The notes below the pieces were generated by a model that saw nothing but the letters and a program-made list of their open reading frames with translations, did not search any database and was not told where the DNA came from. Position numbers and translations under genes: made by a program. From Prillingera fragicola (Eukaryota > Basidiomycota > Tremellomycetes > Trichosporonales > Trichosporonaceae), in the NCBI GenBank assembly GCA_002335605.1, contig BEDY01000003.1, forward strand, positions 868,001 through 932,000: a stretch of DNA of 64,000 bases. Reading direction: 5' to 3'. Within the stretch, counting starts at the first letter, position 1. Each line of letters opens with the position of its first letter. Positions 1 to 10,998 of the stretch are shown one piece after another.

Positions 1-2
1 CT

Positions 3-1547
3 GCGTCTCTGCGAGCCCTTGCAATGCTTGCTAACACGGTATTGTCTCGTACTCTGCCTCTTCCAGCTGTTCCCAAATTGCTCAAAGCCTTCAGCGAATC
101 GCACACCAACCCGGCAGTATATCCGGCGACATTCGACACTGTACCCGAGAATAGCTGGGCTTACACTGCCAACACCCAGGTGCATCTCGCACTCGTGTCG
201 TTGCTGCTGTCGCCTCCCAACTACTTGCGCGCTGCCGAGATTGAGGAGGAACAGAAACTCGCCACTAGCTCGGCTCTTCCCGAGCCTGCTGGACCGGCCC
301 AGTACATGCTTCATCCGCTTGGTTGGAAGTCGTGTATGGTTCTTGTCAACTACACGTTGAAGAAGCTGCGAGAGCCACGCATGGTCACCCGGCTTTTCGA
401 GTACATGAGGTCCACCTTTGAGAATATTGCGCCTCGGAGTGTCAACCTGCTGCTCCGTGAGGCCACGCGCACTCGTGACAACGAATTCGCCAACGTGATT
501 GACGACAAAATGTTTGGACACACTCCTCTGGCGCGCAACGACAAGGTGGTCGGAGAGATCTCGGAAGCGAAGGACGATCCACCTATACTGGTCGACCAGT
601 TCTCGCTTGCCGCGCTCGTGTCGCATCTCACTGCGACATCGCAGTTCGAGCGCCTCGTGTCACTTGTGTACACGGTCATGCCCTTCCTTGCAGTGTCGAA
701 GCAGACCTCGGCAGAAGACATTGCAGCCCTGGCCGAGACGCATCGCGCTCAGATCGGCTATCGCGGTCGCATCGTTCCCACCGAAATGGACCCACGCGTT
801 CTTACGACCATTGTTGTGGGTTTGGTGAAGGCTGGGCACACTGGTCTGGCTCAACGTGTATTCCACACTTCCCGCAGCTTGGAGCGCAAATGGGCAACGG
901 AGATGGAGATGGGTGAGGGTGGCGAAACTGTTTCCCCCGGCCAGACCTTCCAACTGCCCATCGCCATGTTCACTGTCATGATCGACGCCTACGGTGCTGA
1001 AAGTCGCCGCCGTGGAGGCGCCGTTATGTCTCGGGTGGGATGGGTCGTGCCTCCGGAATTGTCGCAATTCCCTCGCCACGTCGCTGGACAGGCTATGGCC
1101 TGGCGTCTTTACGGCACTGTCGTTCAGCGTTGGCACGCGTCAGCCGGGAGTGGCGCCGATGGTGTCAGCGGCCCGCTATGGCTGCCAGACGCGCGTTTCT
1201 TCAACGCGGTCATTCGTGCCATGCGCGTTCCGTTTGGCTTAGACAGCCCGTATCCCTTGTCTCCGAAGGCGTCAAATCGCCTGGGTCACATTGTCGAGCA
1301 CATGTACGACCTCGGACTCACTCCTCCGGAGGGCCTTTTGTCTAAGCTTCAAACTGGCCGAGTCGAAGGACCAATCTACTTTCGCGTCAACATCCGCTCC
1401 ACTAGTCCTACTGTCGACAGGAAGGTCTTCGCGCCTGCTATGGAGGAGCTTTACGATGAGGCTCTCGGACCTTCCCCACCTGCTCCTATTGCTGTTACCC
1501 CAGAATCTGAAGCGCTCGACAACGAGCCACGTCCACGCATTGCATAG
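3..1547 (+). CDS. PPR-like protein, 5' truncated by window edge
   Basis: One intronless frame runs from the left edge to a stop at 1547. The first visible ATG is at 24, but the frame is open upstream to base 3, so the true start probably lies outside the window. From the ATG the product is 507 residues. It has no catalytic motif I recognise. Helical stretches resembling pentatricopeptide repeats occur near residues 95-150 (VNYTLKKLREPRMVTRLFEY) and again around 255-400 (VVGLVKAGHTGLAQRVF, FFNAVIRAMRV). Fungal proteins of this kind usually bind organellar RNA in mitochondria, but that role is an inference from weak repeat similarity. The C terminus is proline-rich. It converges on the Pof1-type gene, with only about 50 bp between the two stop codons. 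Confidence 0.6.
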   Translation, partial: ASLRALAMLANTVLSRTLPLPAVPKLLKAFSESHTNPAVYPATFDTVPENSWAYTANTQVHLALVSLLLSPPNYLRAAEIEEEQKLATSSALPEPAGPAQYMLHPLGWKSCMVLVNYTLKKLREPRMVTRLFEYMRSTFENIAPRSVNLLLREATRTRDNEFANVIDDKMFGHTPLARNDKVVGEISEAKDDPPILVDQFSLAALVSHLTATSQFERLVSLVYTVMPFLAVSKQTSAEDIAALAETHRAQIGYRGRIVPTEMDPRVLTTIVVGLVKAGHTGLAQRVFHTSRSLERKWATEMEMGEGGETVSPGQTFQLPIAMFTVMIDAYGAESRRRGGAVMSRVGWVVPPELSQFPRHVAGQAMAWRLYGTVVQRWHASAGSGADGVSGPLWLPDARFFNAVIRAMRVPFGLDSPYPLSPKASNRLGHIVEHMYDLGLTPPEGLLSKLQTGRVEGPIYFRVNIRSTSPTVDRKVFAPAMEELYDEALGPSPPAPIAVTPESEALDNEPRPRIA

Positions 1548-1595
1548 CATTTGTACTCGCACACCATGCATGGTTCACATTGTCTAACACTCTAT

Positions 1596-2429
1596 CTACT
1601 CTGCATACAACCCGTTCTGCACAACATACTCGGCCACAAGTGGCACACACAACCCCTCTAGCCCCTCGACCCCCTTCCCCGACCTCACAGCCTCACGCAC
1701 GCTAGTACTGCTCACGTGTGCTACCCCATCGGGAGCAGGCATCATGCGAACTTTGCCAGCGGCGACCCAAGGCGCGACCTCGGGGCTAGCGAGGAGCGTG
1801 TCCTCGATATCCCGCTCATCGCCTCGCCTAGCACACACGAGCCAAGCAATCGCAAAGAGCTCCTTAAGCGCGGCGTCAATACCACCCGCCGCGGGGTCAT
1901 AGTACTTGGAGTCAAAGATCCGCACAAGCGTATCCGTGCCGACGAGGAAGGTGAGGGCCACATCCGCCTCCGCGCCCAGCCGAGCGCGCAGCGTATCCCG
2001 CAGAATACCGGCTTTGGCGACAAACGTTGCGGCAGACAGCACACCCACGGCTGTCGCCTCGGTGTGTGCGGACATGGCCGCGGCTTGGTGGTGCATGAGC
2101 GCCGCGCGCTGCGCTGGATTCGCGTCGCCGGGTTTCAGTGTCTTGTCGGCATTGCGCGCAGAGTACAGCAGTAGCCGGGCGGTGTACGATCCCGGATCTG
2201 TTACGCCTGAGGTAGCACTAGGCTCGGGCTGGGGAAAGGCCGTTGATGCGATAGCGAGGTGTGCGAGCGTGGGCGGGTTGAACGACGAGTCGAAAATCGC
2301 AATGTGCGCTCGCTTTGCTGGTGGGTGGGGCAGTGGCCAGCCGCGGGGTGGTGAGAGGAGCTCGATACCCGTGTAGCCCGGGGTCGTGACGCGCCGCACA
2401 GCCGCTTCGTGTGCGGCTGAGAGGGACAT
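1596..2429 (-). CDS. POF1: Nicotinamide-nucleotide adenylyltransferase, Pof1-like
   Basis: A 277-residue single-exon protein of the cytidylyltransferase-like nucleotidyltransferase superfamily. The nucleotide-binding motif SSFNPPTLAHL lies near residue 36, with the Thr-x-x-His form used by NMN adenylyltransferases. The second signature, SSTSVREAV, lies near the C terminus. FLVGTDTLVRIFD in the middle matches the substrate-binding part of the Rossmann fold. By family knowledge it would make NAD+ from NMN and ATP. Length and the C-terminal LVAEYVVQNGLY pattern suggest the small fungal Pof1 branch rather than the larger Nma1/2 enzymes. The frame extends upstream, but the extension (to 2567) is low-complexity and overlaps the region before the tRNA. 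I therefore chose the ATG at 2429, followed by MSLSAAHEAAVRR. Confidence 0.75.
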   Translation of the reverse strand: MSLSAAHEAAVRRVTTPGYTGIELLSPPRGWPLPHPPAKRAHIAIFDSSFNPPTLAHLAIASTAFPQPEPSATSGVTDPGSYTARLLLYSARNADKTLKPGDANPAQRAALMHHQAAAMSAHTEATAVGVLSAATFVAKAGILRDTLRARLGAEADVALTFLVGTDTLVRIFDSKYYDPAAGGIDAALKELFAIAWLVCARRGDERDIEDTLLASPEVAPWVAAGKVRMMPAPDGVAHVSSTSVREAVRSGKGVEGLEGLCVPLVAEYVVQNGLYAE

Positions 2430-2569
2430 GAGGCGGGGGAGGAGGCGCGACGTGGTGGGCGGTTCGTGGTGGGTGGTGATGAAGTGAGATGGTGGCCCAG
2501 CGCAAGAAGCCGAGATTGTTGTGAGTGGTGAGATCTGGTTGTAGTAAACTTGGCCAAAGATAAACATAA

Positions 2570-2652
2570 GCCTGGTTATATCAGTCGGTAGATAGTTTGA
2601 CTCTTATTAATAAGATATCAAAATGTCATGGGTTCGAGCCCCATACTAGGCT
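2570..2652 (+). tRNA. tRNA-Lys (anticodon CUU) with 10-nt intron
   Basis: The 83-nt gene folds as a full cloverleaf: acceptor stem 2570-2576 with 2645-2651 (one G-U pair), D stem TATC/GATA (2579-2582, 2591-2594), anticodon stem TTTGA/TCAAA (2596-2600, 2618-2622) and T stem ATGGG/CCCAT around TTCGAGC. The anticodon CTT is at 2603-2605. A 10-nt intron (2607-2616) follows position 37, the standard site. Anticodon plus intron form a 12-nt palindrome, CTTATTAATAAG, so the intron can pair with the anticodon. The B box is canonical (GGTTCGAGCCC). The A box is weak because position 10 is T rather than G. A T5 run follows. An identical copy lies at 51121-51203. Confidence 0.9.
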
Positions 2653-2655
2653 TTC

Positions 2656-2660
2656 TTTTT
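2656..2660 (+). terminator. Pol III T-run after tRNA-Lys
   Basis: Five consecutive T residues begin 4 bases after the discriminator base, preceded by TTTC. This is the usual RNA polymerase III stop signal. Confidence 0.7.
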
Positions 2661-3302
2661 GCTCTGGTCGTGGCGAATTCTTTATTTTATATTCTTTCTC
2701 TTGTGCGTTGAACACCGTCTTCCCCTGTTCTCTCCTGGTCAAGGGGATGGAGTCCTCGGCAGTTCGTATGTTTGTGCTCTGGGTAAGGTCACGTTTGTGT
2801 TGGGTGAAGGCAGTTGTGAATGTTTAGCGCGTTTGGATGACCGTTGTTTGCAGTGTCGCGCTGTTGTCACAATGTCGAGGTGCTTTTTAGAAGACTCCGG
2901 TGTATGGTGCTCTGCAGTCTTACCAATGCATGTAGTTGTTCAAAGTGAATAGAGGTGAACACTTGACGCAGCGCAGAGATTAAGACATGCACAATGGTCT
3001 CCACCTGCAGATGACTGGACAACGATCGACGGCCTGTGCAGCCACTCCAGATATCCAAAAGATCCACTGCCTCACATTGTGTCGACGACGCAACCAGCAC
3101 GATACTCTCTGTCACTGCGCAACGCGCCCTCACAACTACTCGACATTGACAGCTCTATTTCACCCAGGCAAGCGTTCTGCGACGCGTGCCCAGTAGCCGT
3201 GTCGGCGAACCGAGCTAGACATTCAGGTGAGTCACCGTTCTTGCTCAGCCGAACCAACAAACAGCCTGCGTAACATCTCAACGTCGGGTCTTCCTCCATC
3301 CC
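2661..3302. other. Intergenic region, tRNA-Lys to hypothetical gene
   Basis: I see no conserved reading frame here. The stretch holds the promoter and leader of the gene starting at 3303. A GTGAGT at about 3229 followed by several AG sites could mark an intron in the leader, but no coding exon upstream is convincing. Confidence 0.4.
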
Positions 3303-4226
3303 ATGTTTGGCAACAGTTCCACCGTGACCCCAAGCAGCGAGCGGAGTGTCAGTCTGTCACAGGCGCCAACCAACCAATGGCGCAAGCCAGCCCAGTCCAA
3401 TACCATGGACAGCTGTCAAGATCCCAGTCAAGCCAAGGTTTCGCCAACGCAGAACCACCCTGCCTCCATCCCCGAGGACCACAGCACAGGTAGCACCCCA
3501 GAGAGGACATCCAGGGGAGAGGGAGAAGGTGAGACGCGCAGCGCTCGCCGAGGCAAGCGCGGCGGCCGCGGGCGCCGCCGGGGGAAGAGCTCTGGCGTTG
3601 CCGAAAGCAAGTCTACACCCAAGAGTACCACCCCACCCGGTCCTGGCGATGTCCCACCTACCAACACCCAGATGACCCCCACGAACCTCACTGGGAACTC
3701 CAATCGCCCTGCGCTAGGAGGCTACGAGACATACACGACCCCGACCCACCGCCCACCCACGCCCGTCTCGCGCAACGACTCAACCTATTACACGCCACTT
3801 CACGCAACTCCCCTCACGGCCGCAGGCCACCTACCCGCCTTCCTTACCCCCACACGTCTTCAAAGACCTCCCCCATCGTGGCCACTGGCACCACTTCTGC
3901 CCCCTGCACCCGAACTGCCTTCTCCAGCTCCTACCCAGGACGCGTTCCTCACCACCATAAACCCTCTGAACCGCTACTTTGAGGATCTGCACGTAGCCAT
4001 GGTCGACATTCTTCGTGCGCGCCAAGCCAGTATCCCCGGAACGATCCAGGCTACACCACTACATGCCCTCGCCACCCTGATGCTCTCTTCTCTGTCGCCG
4101 GAACACGAGGCCGCGCTCGCTCACCTCGAGGCCGAGGCTCGGTTTGGCGCGGAACTGGACCACACCGAGTTTGACATGAGTGTGCCACCTCGCCGGCCGC
4201 AGCCGCCACGCAGCTTTACCTCCTAG
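3303..4226 (+). CDS. Hypothetical disordered protein with basic RG-rich patch
   Basis: A 307-residue single-exon protein that I do not recognise. Residues 1-75 are Ser/Gln/Pro-rich. Residues 75-100 form a strongly basic, glycine-rich patch (RRGKRGGRGRRRGK) of the kind that binds RNA or acts as a nuclear signal. Residues 100-215 are Pro/Thr-rich. Only residues 220-290 look able to fold: this part has a helical pattern (NRYFEDLHVAMVDILRARQA, then LHALATLMLSSLSPEHEAAL). The start was chosen because it is the first ATG and the frame closes upstream. Nucleic-acid binding is an inference from the basic patch only. Confidence 0.55.
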   Translation: MFGNSSTVTPSSERSVSLSQAPTNQWRKPAQSNTMDSCQDPSQAKVSPTQNHPASIPEDHSTGSTPERTSRGEGEGETRSARRGKRGGRGRRRGKSSGVAESKSTPKSTTPPGPGDVPPTNTQMTPTNLTGNSNRPALGGYETYTTPTHRPPTPVSRNDSTYYTPLHATPLTAAGHLPAFLTPTRLQRPPPSWPLAPLLPPAPELPSPAPTQDAFLTTINPLNRYFEDLHVAMVDILRARQASIPGTIQATPLHALATLMLSSLSPEHEAALAHLEAEARFGAELDHTEFDMSVPPRRPQPPRSFTS

Positions 4227-4711
4227 CCTGGTCTGCGCGTACCCATCGCCAGCGACCACGCACTGTACACAGTAAAACCGCGCCCTAACTGTATCTCATA
4301 GCGCATCATGCATCACGGTCCGGATCAACAAGTTTTTCCACAGTTTATGCGCACACTGTCGGACCGAACGGGAGTAGTGGCACCAGCATGGCTCTACGCC
4401 GATGGCAACGTACGCCGCAGCGGAGCAACAAACGATGCAACAGTCATCGTGCATATGGCAATAATGCATTAACCGGACAGGGATACAAGGCAAAGAAAAA
4501 AATAGGGAGCACCGCAGCGTTGGCGCCAGCATGGTCCCTCATATCTCCTGGGGGGTGTTGCGCCACGTTTGGCGCAGGAGCACATTATCTCTCACTGTCA
4601 TCACTCTTCGTCGGTATCTCTCTCTCTCTTGATCGTGACGCGTCATTCTCCACTCATCTCTCGCGTCGTTCTATCGTCCATAGCGTCGCTGTCGTGAGTC
4701 GCCCGGCCGGC
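4227..4711. other. Convergent intergenic region
   Basis: This is the space between the stop codons of the disordered hypothetical (+) and the kelch gene (-). It contains a TC-repeat around 4617-4630. I found no supported gene. Confidence 0.4.
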
Positions 4712-7700
4712 CTACTGCATCCAGTCTGCAGAGTATGATGACGAGCTCCGCGAGTGGTCGGCAGCAACGGCGGCTACTGACGGATGGCTCACGGGGTGGC
4801 CCGCAATAGCGTCCTTTGCGACTCCGCCAGCAGAGTTCACGGCGCTAGGAAAGGTGGTGGACGGGAACATGGGCCCGTTGCCGGCTGGGGGCGGGCTGGC
4901 GACGCCGTTGGCATGCAGGCTAGTGACGCTGGTGCCAAAGCCGTTGGGCGCGGGGTGAGCAGCGGTGCGCGAGCCACTGCGGGCAGAGCGCTGGCTGTGG
5001 ATGCTGTGGATGCTGTGCACAGAGTGGGCAGTCTCGTGGTCACTCAAGACGGCCGAGTCGTCCATGTCTGGCGAGCGAGTGGTGGGATCCCACTGCTTGA
5101 GCTCCTTGGTGAACTGTATTGTCAGCACTAATCTTGAACCGCGCAATTGAACATACCTTGTCAAAAGCCATCGAGGTTCCGCCGTCCGAGGACGCGCTAG
5201 ATCCACGACGGAGCGCGACGCGCTCGTCCTCGTCGTCGCTGCCCATGTGAATACCAGACTGGTTCATCTCGAGCAGCGTGGTGATGCGGTGCTGGGCCTG
5301 AGCCAAGTCATCGCGCAGACCCTCGTTGTCGCGCTCGTTCTCCTCGCAGCGCATACGCAGAATGTCGACCTCGCGGTTGCGCGCGGCAACGACGTCCTGC
5401 GACGCCTGCAGCTCGGCCTGCAGAGACTGGAACTGGTTCTGAAGAGTCTGCAAGCGACGAGTAACCTCGGGCTCGGAGGGGGTGATGCGGCCCGATGCCT
5501 CCCGGGTGCGGGCTCCAGGCTCGACAGATGCTGAACGGCCTCGCATCCCGTCGAGCTCGGAAAGGAGCGAGCTGTTGGTCGTCTTCTGCTTGTTGAGCTC
5601 GTCCTTCATGCGCTTCAACATTTTCTCCGTGCCCTTGACGTAGCGAACGGCAGTCTGGTAGTCGCTCTCGAGAGCCGCCATCTTCTCCTTGTGAACAGTC
5701 TCGGCTTCCTGGAGCTTGCGCTCAGCCTCGATGGCGCGGCGGCCGGCGTCACCGGATCCGCCGGGCGACGGTGAGCGCATGGAGGCAGCGCTGGGGCTGC
5801 GTGCATCGCGCGAGCGCTCGACAAGGCGGCCAAGGCTTTCGACCTTGTCCTCGGCCTCGTGGCAGCGGCGGGTGAGCTCCTCGACCTCGCGCTGGGCGTT
5901 CTCGTGTGCGCGCGACTTGTCGCGGAGCTTGGTCTCGAGCTCGCTCGACGTAGGGGTCTCGGCAGACTCGAGCTCGGTGTCGGAAACGGCAATGCCGTGG
6001 TCGGCAAGAAGCTTGCGCAGCAGCGACACGCGCGTCTGGAGATCGGTAACAGCCTCGTCGCGCTCGTGAAGCTCGGCGTCCTTGGAAGAGTAGAGCTCGC
6101 GGAACTTTGCAATCTCCTGCTGGGCAGAGAGAAGCTTGGTGCGGTGGGCACGCATCTCGCCGCGGAGCTGCTGGTGCGAAACCTCGATCTCGCGGGCCTT
6201 GCCGCGGTGCGACGAGGCAGCGGCCTCGGCACCATCGACACGCTGGCCAGCCTCGCGAAGAAGCTTGAGGAGCGACGACTTTTCCTCCTCGAGGGCGCGG
6301 AGCTGGTCCTGGTGGCCCTTGATTTGGCGGTCGTCGTCGGTACGGATAGCGCGTGTTGACTCGAGCAGCTCGCCGAGGCGGCCGCTGGTGACGCCACGAA
6401 GGCTGTTGGCCTCCTCGCGCGTCGTATTGTGCATGGTCTCCACCTCGGCAAGACGCTCGGTGGCCTGCTCGACCTCGCGCTCCTTGGCCTCGAGCTGCAG
6501 CCGAACCTCAGAAAGCTGCTGCTGAAGACTAGAAATCTGCTCCTTGGCGCGACCGTGCATGTTTTCGAGCTCTGTCGAACGAACGCCCGCAGACGTAATC
6601 GATGCCTGGGCCTGCTCAATAATGAGGAGGTACTCGGCATGTTTGTTGAGCGCATCGTCAAGCTGCTCCTTGTACTGGTCGCGCTCAGCCTCGCGCTGCT
6701 GGTGAGTCGAGGACAGAGTTATGAAGCGCTCAGTATGGTCGCGGATGGTGCGGTCGTTGGTAGACGACTGCTGGCGGAGCTGGTCGAGCTCCTCCTGCAG
6801 GGCGGCAACAGCTCCCTCGGCCTCCTCGGCGCGCTTGAGCGTCTCGGCCTCGCGTTCAGATGCCGTCGTGCTTAGGTCGGTGTGACGCTCCAGATCAGAC
6901 TTCACCCGCTCAAGCTCGCGCTGGTTGGCAGTGTACTGCTTGGCAGTCTCCTCGAGCTGGCGTTCGAGTTCGATAGCGCGCTCAGTCTCGATACGCGAAA
7001 CGTCCGTGCTCGAGCCCGACTCGAGAGCCGCAACCTTGGCGCGGTAGTAGGCGGCCTCTTGCAAGGCGCCCTTTTGCAACCTCTCTGAATCCTGGATGCG
7101 GTCACTGGCAGTGCGCATCTGGGTGGCCACCTCGTTCTGCAGAGTAGCCTTCTCCTGCTTCATCTGTACGAACGCCTCGGCAAGCTGGCGAAGGGTCTCG
7201 TTGTCGCCAAGGAGGTCGGCGGGGGGAAGCTCAACCTTTTCGTCGTCGACGACAAAGCCCTGCGCAACGGCCTGGCTGAGCACAACACGGAGCGCAGCCT
7301 CGCGGCGCTTGGCATTGTCGGCCTCGGTCTCGCGCGCCTTGAGCTCGCGAACCAGGTCGGCAGCACCTGCAATGGAACCAGGGCGGCCAGCCATTGAGCC
7401 CGGACGTCCGCCAGCCATAAGAAGCGAACCTGGGCGACCGGACCCTGGGCGACCCAGGAGCGAGCCTGGACGTCCCCCCAAGTTCATCGAAGTCGGCCGG
7501 CTACCAGCGGTGGGGGACTTGCCGCCAAAGTAGAAGGCATCTGGAGGCAGTGCAGGCCTGCTGTCCCCATTCTCGCCGACACGAAGCTGCGGCGGGGGGC
7601 TTCTCGTGTTGCGTGCGTTCGGGTGGACTGTATGGCTTGCCACGATGTGAGGAGGAGGCGACGCCGCGCGACCGTTGGGAGTAACAATGCGGCTGTCGGT

Positions 7701-9668
7701 GACCGGGCTGGACGACGCCGTGCCGTTCGAGTTGAGACCACCGGTGGTAGGAGACATGGCCCGGCGGTACTCTTCGTCGTCCGCGCGCTTTGGCCGCTGC
7801 GGAGGCTGGCCATTAACGCGGGGCGGGCCCGAGTCTTGCGACTCGGACCGCGGTGTGTGTCTTGAGTGACTGGAACCCGTGTCGTTGGCGATAATAAGAG
7901 GTCGCGGCTCCGCAGCAACGACCATGGGAGACATGGAGCGAGACAAGTTGTCCACGGACTGAGAAAACTGAGAGGTCCCAGCACCAGCTGCTCCAGCAGT
8001 CGGCGGGTATGGGCGGTTCTGGGGAGCAGGCCTGCGGTCAGTCGCGTCCGAAGTCGTGCGAGGGCGCGAGACTGGTGCGGCACCACGAGGTCCCTGGTTG
8101 TCTGCCGGGTACTTGATTTTCACTGCCTTGTCAGTGCCTTGCTTTGCTGCGGCGATGGGACACTTACTCGTGTCAAGCACATGCACAAGGTTGGGGTCGT
8201 CGCGGGTGACCTGCGCAGCGAGGTTGGACTCGCCACCAATGACGAACACCTTGCCATGCGCGGCACAGAGGCTGTGGCCCGACTTGGGCATGGGCGTCGG
8301 GCCCATGTTTTGGAACATGTACCATCGCTGGTCTGTAGGCCGTTAGTGTTCATCCTCTGTCGATACGCTTGCACTTACTGGAGATGCGGAAAGCAGCAAG
8401 GTCACCGAGGTCCTTGCCGTGGACGTCACGACCACCAAACACGTACACGACGTCGTCGACAATGGCGGCGGCATGCCCCTCGCGGGGGATAGGGATATAG
8501 CCTATGCACTCCAACTCGGACCAAGCCCCCGTGGCCATGTCAAACGACCACGAGTCGTTGTAGTGGTAGTCGCCATCGGTACCTCCAAAGAGATAGAGCT
8601 TGTTCTCAAATGGCACAAGTGTGTGGCCGGTACGAGCCAAGGGAGCTGGGGTCGAGTAGGAAATGCGCTCCCACTTGTACTTTGCGCTCGACTGGTCCTG
8701 GGAAAGCTGGCGAATGTCAAAGGCCCACAGGTCGTCCAAGTTCTGGCCATCGACGTGACCGCCGTGGACGTAGAACCACGAGTCGAGCATGCAGGCAGCG
8801 TGGCCGTAGCGTCCAGCGGGGCCCTCGGCGCAAGGAACACTCGTCCACTCCTGTGTGCGCAGGTCGAGGACGTACAGGCCATTGTCCTGGTGGTCGGTCT
8901 CGTTGACCTTGGTATCACCACCAAAGACGAGCATTATGCGGTCGGCGATGGCACTAACATGGCCTATGCGCGGGGCAGGCGCGTCACCACGAGTCTTGAC
9001 GAGCTGCAGCGAGCAGTCGCGTACGTCGAGGCTCCAGAGGTCGTTGTGTGCGCGGTCCCGGACCAAACCACCAAACAAGAGCATGTGCCCAGAGTGCGAA
9101 GGGTATGGGGGGACGCTGAGGCCATATCGTGGGAAGGGCGACATGGGTGCGGCGCCGGGGGTGGGAGGCTGGTACAGGCGCAAGCGACGAGTCGACCATG
9201 GGTAACCGGGGTTGGATGCCGCCGCTGGCTGCTGCAGCTGCTGCGGAGACTGGAGCTGTAGAGGCTGCTGGCCAGGAGGTTGCTGAGCTTGCTGCAATGG
9301 GGCCATGGGGGAAGTGCCATTGGCGAGTCCGCTGATGGGAGCACCAAGGGCACCCATAGGGCCATTCATGGCTCCGCCCATGCTGGCCATTGGCGCGCCA
9401 ACGGTGGATGGGAGGCCCATGCCCAATGGGTAGTTGCTGGCAATCTGAGGGGGTCCGCCTTGAATGGGAGACGCGCGGCCAGTGGGCGTCTGCATTGACG
9501 AACGATCGGGTTGAGCCAGCTGCTGCATCTGGTGGATGTCAGCTTGATGGCTACTGGGCGGGCTGGAGATTGCTTTAAACTCACCTGACCAGTCATCCGG
9601 CGAGCGTTCATGTTGGGGTTTGCGGGGGCGTACGAGCCAGAGACGTCACGGGCAATGGCCGCCGTCAT
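4712..9668 (-). CDS. Kelch-repeat coiled-coil protein (Tea1/Kel1-like polarity factor)
   Basis: Five exons: 9668-9585, 9528-8379, 8332-8168, 8122-5157 and 5113-4712. They sum to 4767 nt, 1588 residues. After a Gln/Pro-rich N terminus, six kelch blades span about residues 170-465. Each has a GH near its start and most have FGG or GG (for example HMLLFGGLVRDRAHNDLW, KLYLFGGTDGDYHYNDSW, KVFVIGGES). The middle is low-complexity, including an RPGS-rich repeat near 7380-7480. A long heptad-rich coiled coil runs from about residue 750 to 1420, and the C terminus is Ser-rich with repeated HS pairs. Kelch plus coiled coil is the architecture of Tea1/Kel1 cell-end markers, which ride microtubule tips and organise polar growth. 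Which paralogue this is cannot be settled by reading. The 45-nt third intron keeps the frame open, so unspliced reading also gives a plausible protein. Confidence 0.85.
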
Positions 9669-10998
9669 GGATGGCTGCGCTCTGTGGATGTTAACAGTGT
9701 CCAACAGCAAATGGCTTCGAGAACAACGCGGCTTGCAAACCGTACGTCGGTGCCTCCAGGTTGCCGCCCCCACCGCGGAGCCGCAATTGCTCGCGCTCCG
9801 CGCTCTCACTACTCACTGTACTGGGGGGCTGTTCGTTGGGGACCGCGCTCCGCTAGCATTCTCGCGGTCCTTGTTGGCCTTGTTCTTCTTAAAGATGGCC
9901 ATGATGGTTTATGGCGCCTAGGCAAGCGACCTTGTCGTAGGACGGGGCGACGCGACGTTGGGCGCCAGGGTTCCCCACTTTTGATGGTGTCTCCGAGGCA
10001 GGGCAAGGTGGGCCCAAGAGCGTGTAGGATGGATCAACAGGTACGTGTTCGGCGTTGGCTCATGTACTCGACAATGGAAGTGAGAAATTCAATGTACGAG
10101 AAAGAAGCAGAAAAGTGTTCGTTTTGGGGGGCCGAGTGAATGAGCCTGGAGCGTACGAGCGTGGCGTCAATCGTCGAGGTACGTGCACGATGTCCAGAGG
10201 GGTAGAGATCGTTACGGAAAACGACAAACAAGATGAGCGCAGGCCTGGGTGGATGGGCACGACGCTGATGATTAGAGAGTTGTCGGTGGGTGTGAGTGCG
10301 AGCAAGCGCGTGGGGATCGTTTCGTCGTAAAGGCGGAGCTAGACGGAGAGGATGTGTGGGGGGGTCCAAGAAAAGAGAGCCGGCAGGTGGAGGGGGAGAG
10401 GTGACGGCGTGGGGGATTCTACGCGTCGTTGATGACCCCGAGAGCTCAATCAATGAGGAGTAGGGGCCGAAGGGTGGTGGAGGAGTGGATTGAAGGGGGA
10501 AGTGGAGGACCGAGACCACCGAGATGAATGTGGATGGATGGAAGAGGAAAGTAGAGGTGGTTTTACAACGCGTGCGGCGCTGGGCTCGCTGCTGCTGCCT
10601 GGCCTGCCTGAATGTGCAGCCTGCTGCTGGGTGCAGCTGCCGCCGTCGTTCACGACGACGGCGGCCGACTCTCTGCTCTGATGCCTGTTGGATGCATGGC
10701 CGCGCTGCCTGGCGCGACTGGACGCGGGTCGTCCCTACCAGCCAGACCCTTAGCATCCACTCGACGGGCACTCTAGGCACCACTGCTCCTCCTCCCGGCA
10801 CAAACGCCAGCCGTCCCGCGTCGCAATGTTGCTAGCTGCTCACTCGTTCAAACACCCAGTCTCAGTTCCCAGCTGCGCGTGCGTACATGCGCGTTTGCAA
10901 CAACAACACAACAAACATGACTGCCATTTATCCTTGCATCTCAAACACCGATGACCTACGTCGATAACAACCTGAACATCTCTCGTCTTTGTACAACC
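9669..10998. other. Long upstream region of the kelch gene
   Basis: About 1.3 kb lies between the kelch start codon and the stop codon of the isomerase gene, both on the minus strand. A 255-codon frame (10034-10801, minus) is Arg/Ser/Pro-rich without family features, and I treat it as chance. The region probably holds the kelch promoter and a long leader, perhaps with upstream ATGs. Confidence 0.4.

Noticed and set aside
5615..6661. 348-codon Arg/Ser-rich frame inside the kelch gene
   Set aside because: Shifted-frame shadow of the coiled-coil exon on the same strand.
10034..10801. 255-codon minus-strand frame upstream of the kelch gene
   Set aside because: Low-complexity Arg/Ser/Pro/Thr composition and no family feature; more likely leader or promoter DNA.
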